64,000 nucleotides of DNA from Tangfeifania diversioriginum (lineage in GTDB: Bacteria; Bacteroidota; Bacteroidia; Bacteroidales; Prolixibacteraceae): assembly GCF_900141875.1 (NCBI RefSeq), contig NZ_FQZE01000020.1, positions 30,959-94,958 of the forward strand. The letters run 5' to 3'. Positions 63,614 through 64,000 of this stretch are shown piece after piece. The notes under the pieces are model-generated. The model saw nothing but the letters and a program-made list of their open reading frames with translations. It did not search any database and had not been told where the DNA came from. The position numbers and the translations under genes were made by a program. Each line of letters starts with the position of its first letter. Position 1 is the first letter of the stretch.

Positions 63614-64000
63614 TGTTACGTTTTAAAAGTGGTGATATTGTATTTGCTGTTTTCGATTTAACTTACCCTCACTTTAATACATCTTTTCTGAAAAATCACC
63701 CTCACTTTTTGACAAGCAAGCAAAAAATGCCCCGACTTTTCTACGTAAAACCGGATAACTTACCCTGACTTCTCTACATTTTTGTTTTGTGCGTCCTGAT
63801 ATTCCTGAAAATTACGTGTGTTCTCCGCGCACTACCACACTATACCCGGCAAAAATTTTTTTCAGAATGGGGAAATACCCCCGGGGGTCTGATATATATA
63901 CGTATTCGAGGCCGGATATTTTTGAAATTGTATTCCTTTGAGTTGTTTACTACTTCCGTAGACTGAAACCCTGTCATTTCATTCTAAACCTGTAAAGACC
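63614..64000. other. Right-end noncoding region
   Basis: Contains the iteron-like array at 63664-63777 and a 12-base palindrome ACCCCCGGGGGT (63877-63888) followed by TCTGATATATATACGTAT. No gene is credible; an open frame on the plus strand at 63559-63768 runs through the iterons and has no family resemblance. Confidence 0.5.
63664..63777 (+). repeat. Four iteron-like direct repeats
   Basis: Units of 17 bases: TACCCTCACTTTAATAC (63664), CACCCTCACTTTTTGAC (63697), TGCCCCGACTTTTCTAC (63728) and TACCCTGACTTCTCTAC (63761), spaced 33, 31 and 33 bases. All share a CCC-n-n-ACTT core. Spacing of about three helical turns is typical of iterons bound by a Rep protein. Confidence 0.6.

Larger units (their letters stand above)
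49014..64000. mobile_element. Integrative island at tRNA-Asn (right end outside window)
   Basis: Starts at the tRNA 3' end and carries, in order, a tyrosine recombinase, two excisionase-like HTH proteins, a second type I RM locus with toxin-antitoxin and other accessory genes, a replication-type HTH protein and iteron-like repeats. No second copy of the tRNA 3' end is found in the window, so the far boundary lies beyond 64000 or is lost. No conjugation gene is seen here. Confidence 0.6.

Noticed and set aside
63559..63768. Open frame of 69 codons on the plus strand at the right end
   Set aside because: It crosses the KilA-N remnant and the iteron repeats and shows no protein-like pattern.
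63664..63777. CRISPR array
   Set aside because: Repeats are degenerate, short and spaced by 14-16 bases only, and no cas gene is present.

Overview
The window is chromosomal DNA of a Bacteroidota bacterium, most likely an anaerobic or facultative member of the Marinilabiliales/Prolixibacteraceae type; this is inferred from gene content, not from a marker gene. Pointers are a full-length SprA (type IX secretion translocon), a DUF4249 lipoprotein beside a TonB receptor, a FISUMP/SprB-repeat lipoprotein, a DUF5777 beta-barrel, TAnnTTTG-like promoter boxes, A/T-rich ribosome sites and an IntDOT-like integrase.

Layout. 1-4.9 kb (minus): TonB receptor start, DUF4249 lipoprotein, and three lipoproteins, two of which share a duplicated leader. 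5.5-13.8 kb (minus): menaquinone genes in three blocks, menI?-menF-menD, then menB, then menA-menC-menE, separated by dispersed palindromic repeats and a decayed toxin-antitoxin-like remnant. 13.8-24.5 kb (minus): sprA-ruvA-pdxA and an M17 aminopeptidase. 24.7-33.2 kb (minus): a type I restriction-modification operon (hsdR, KilA-N, ORF6N, hsdS, hsdM) whose junctions contain two GxxExxY genes and one empty element, all bounded by related repeats. 33.6-37.4 kb (plus): hemN-hemG-hemH. 37.5-46.4 kb (plus): a Cys-rich Crp/Fnr regulator, FNR-like palindromes and a cytochrome operon (hexaheme lipoprotein, monoheme lipoprotein, DUF5777 barrel, monoheme cytochrome, heptaheme membrane cytochrome, cytochrome b, fused CcsBA). 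46.4-48.6 kb (minus): three envelope proteins. 48.8-64 kb: a broken tRNA copy and an intact tRNA-Asn, followed by an integrative island with an integrase, two excisionase-like proteins, a second type I RM system with accessory genes (DUF3800, a 170-aa protein, HigB-HigA/ImmA, hsdR with a GIY-YIG insert), a HTH protein, a KilA-N remnant and four iteron-like repeats.

The genes of the first 46 kb fit one theme: menaquinol production, heme production, cytochrome c maturation and a multiheme chain that could carry electrons from menaquinol across the envelope. The strongest unusual observations are the GxxExxY cassette with a 15-bp duplication at its edges, the possible porin-cytochrome conduit, the GIY-YIG domain embedded in HsdR, direct repeats flanking the second RM locus, and the iteron array at the right end.
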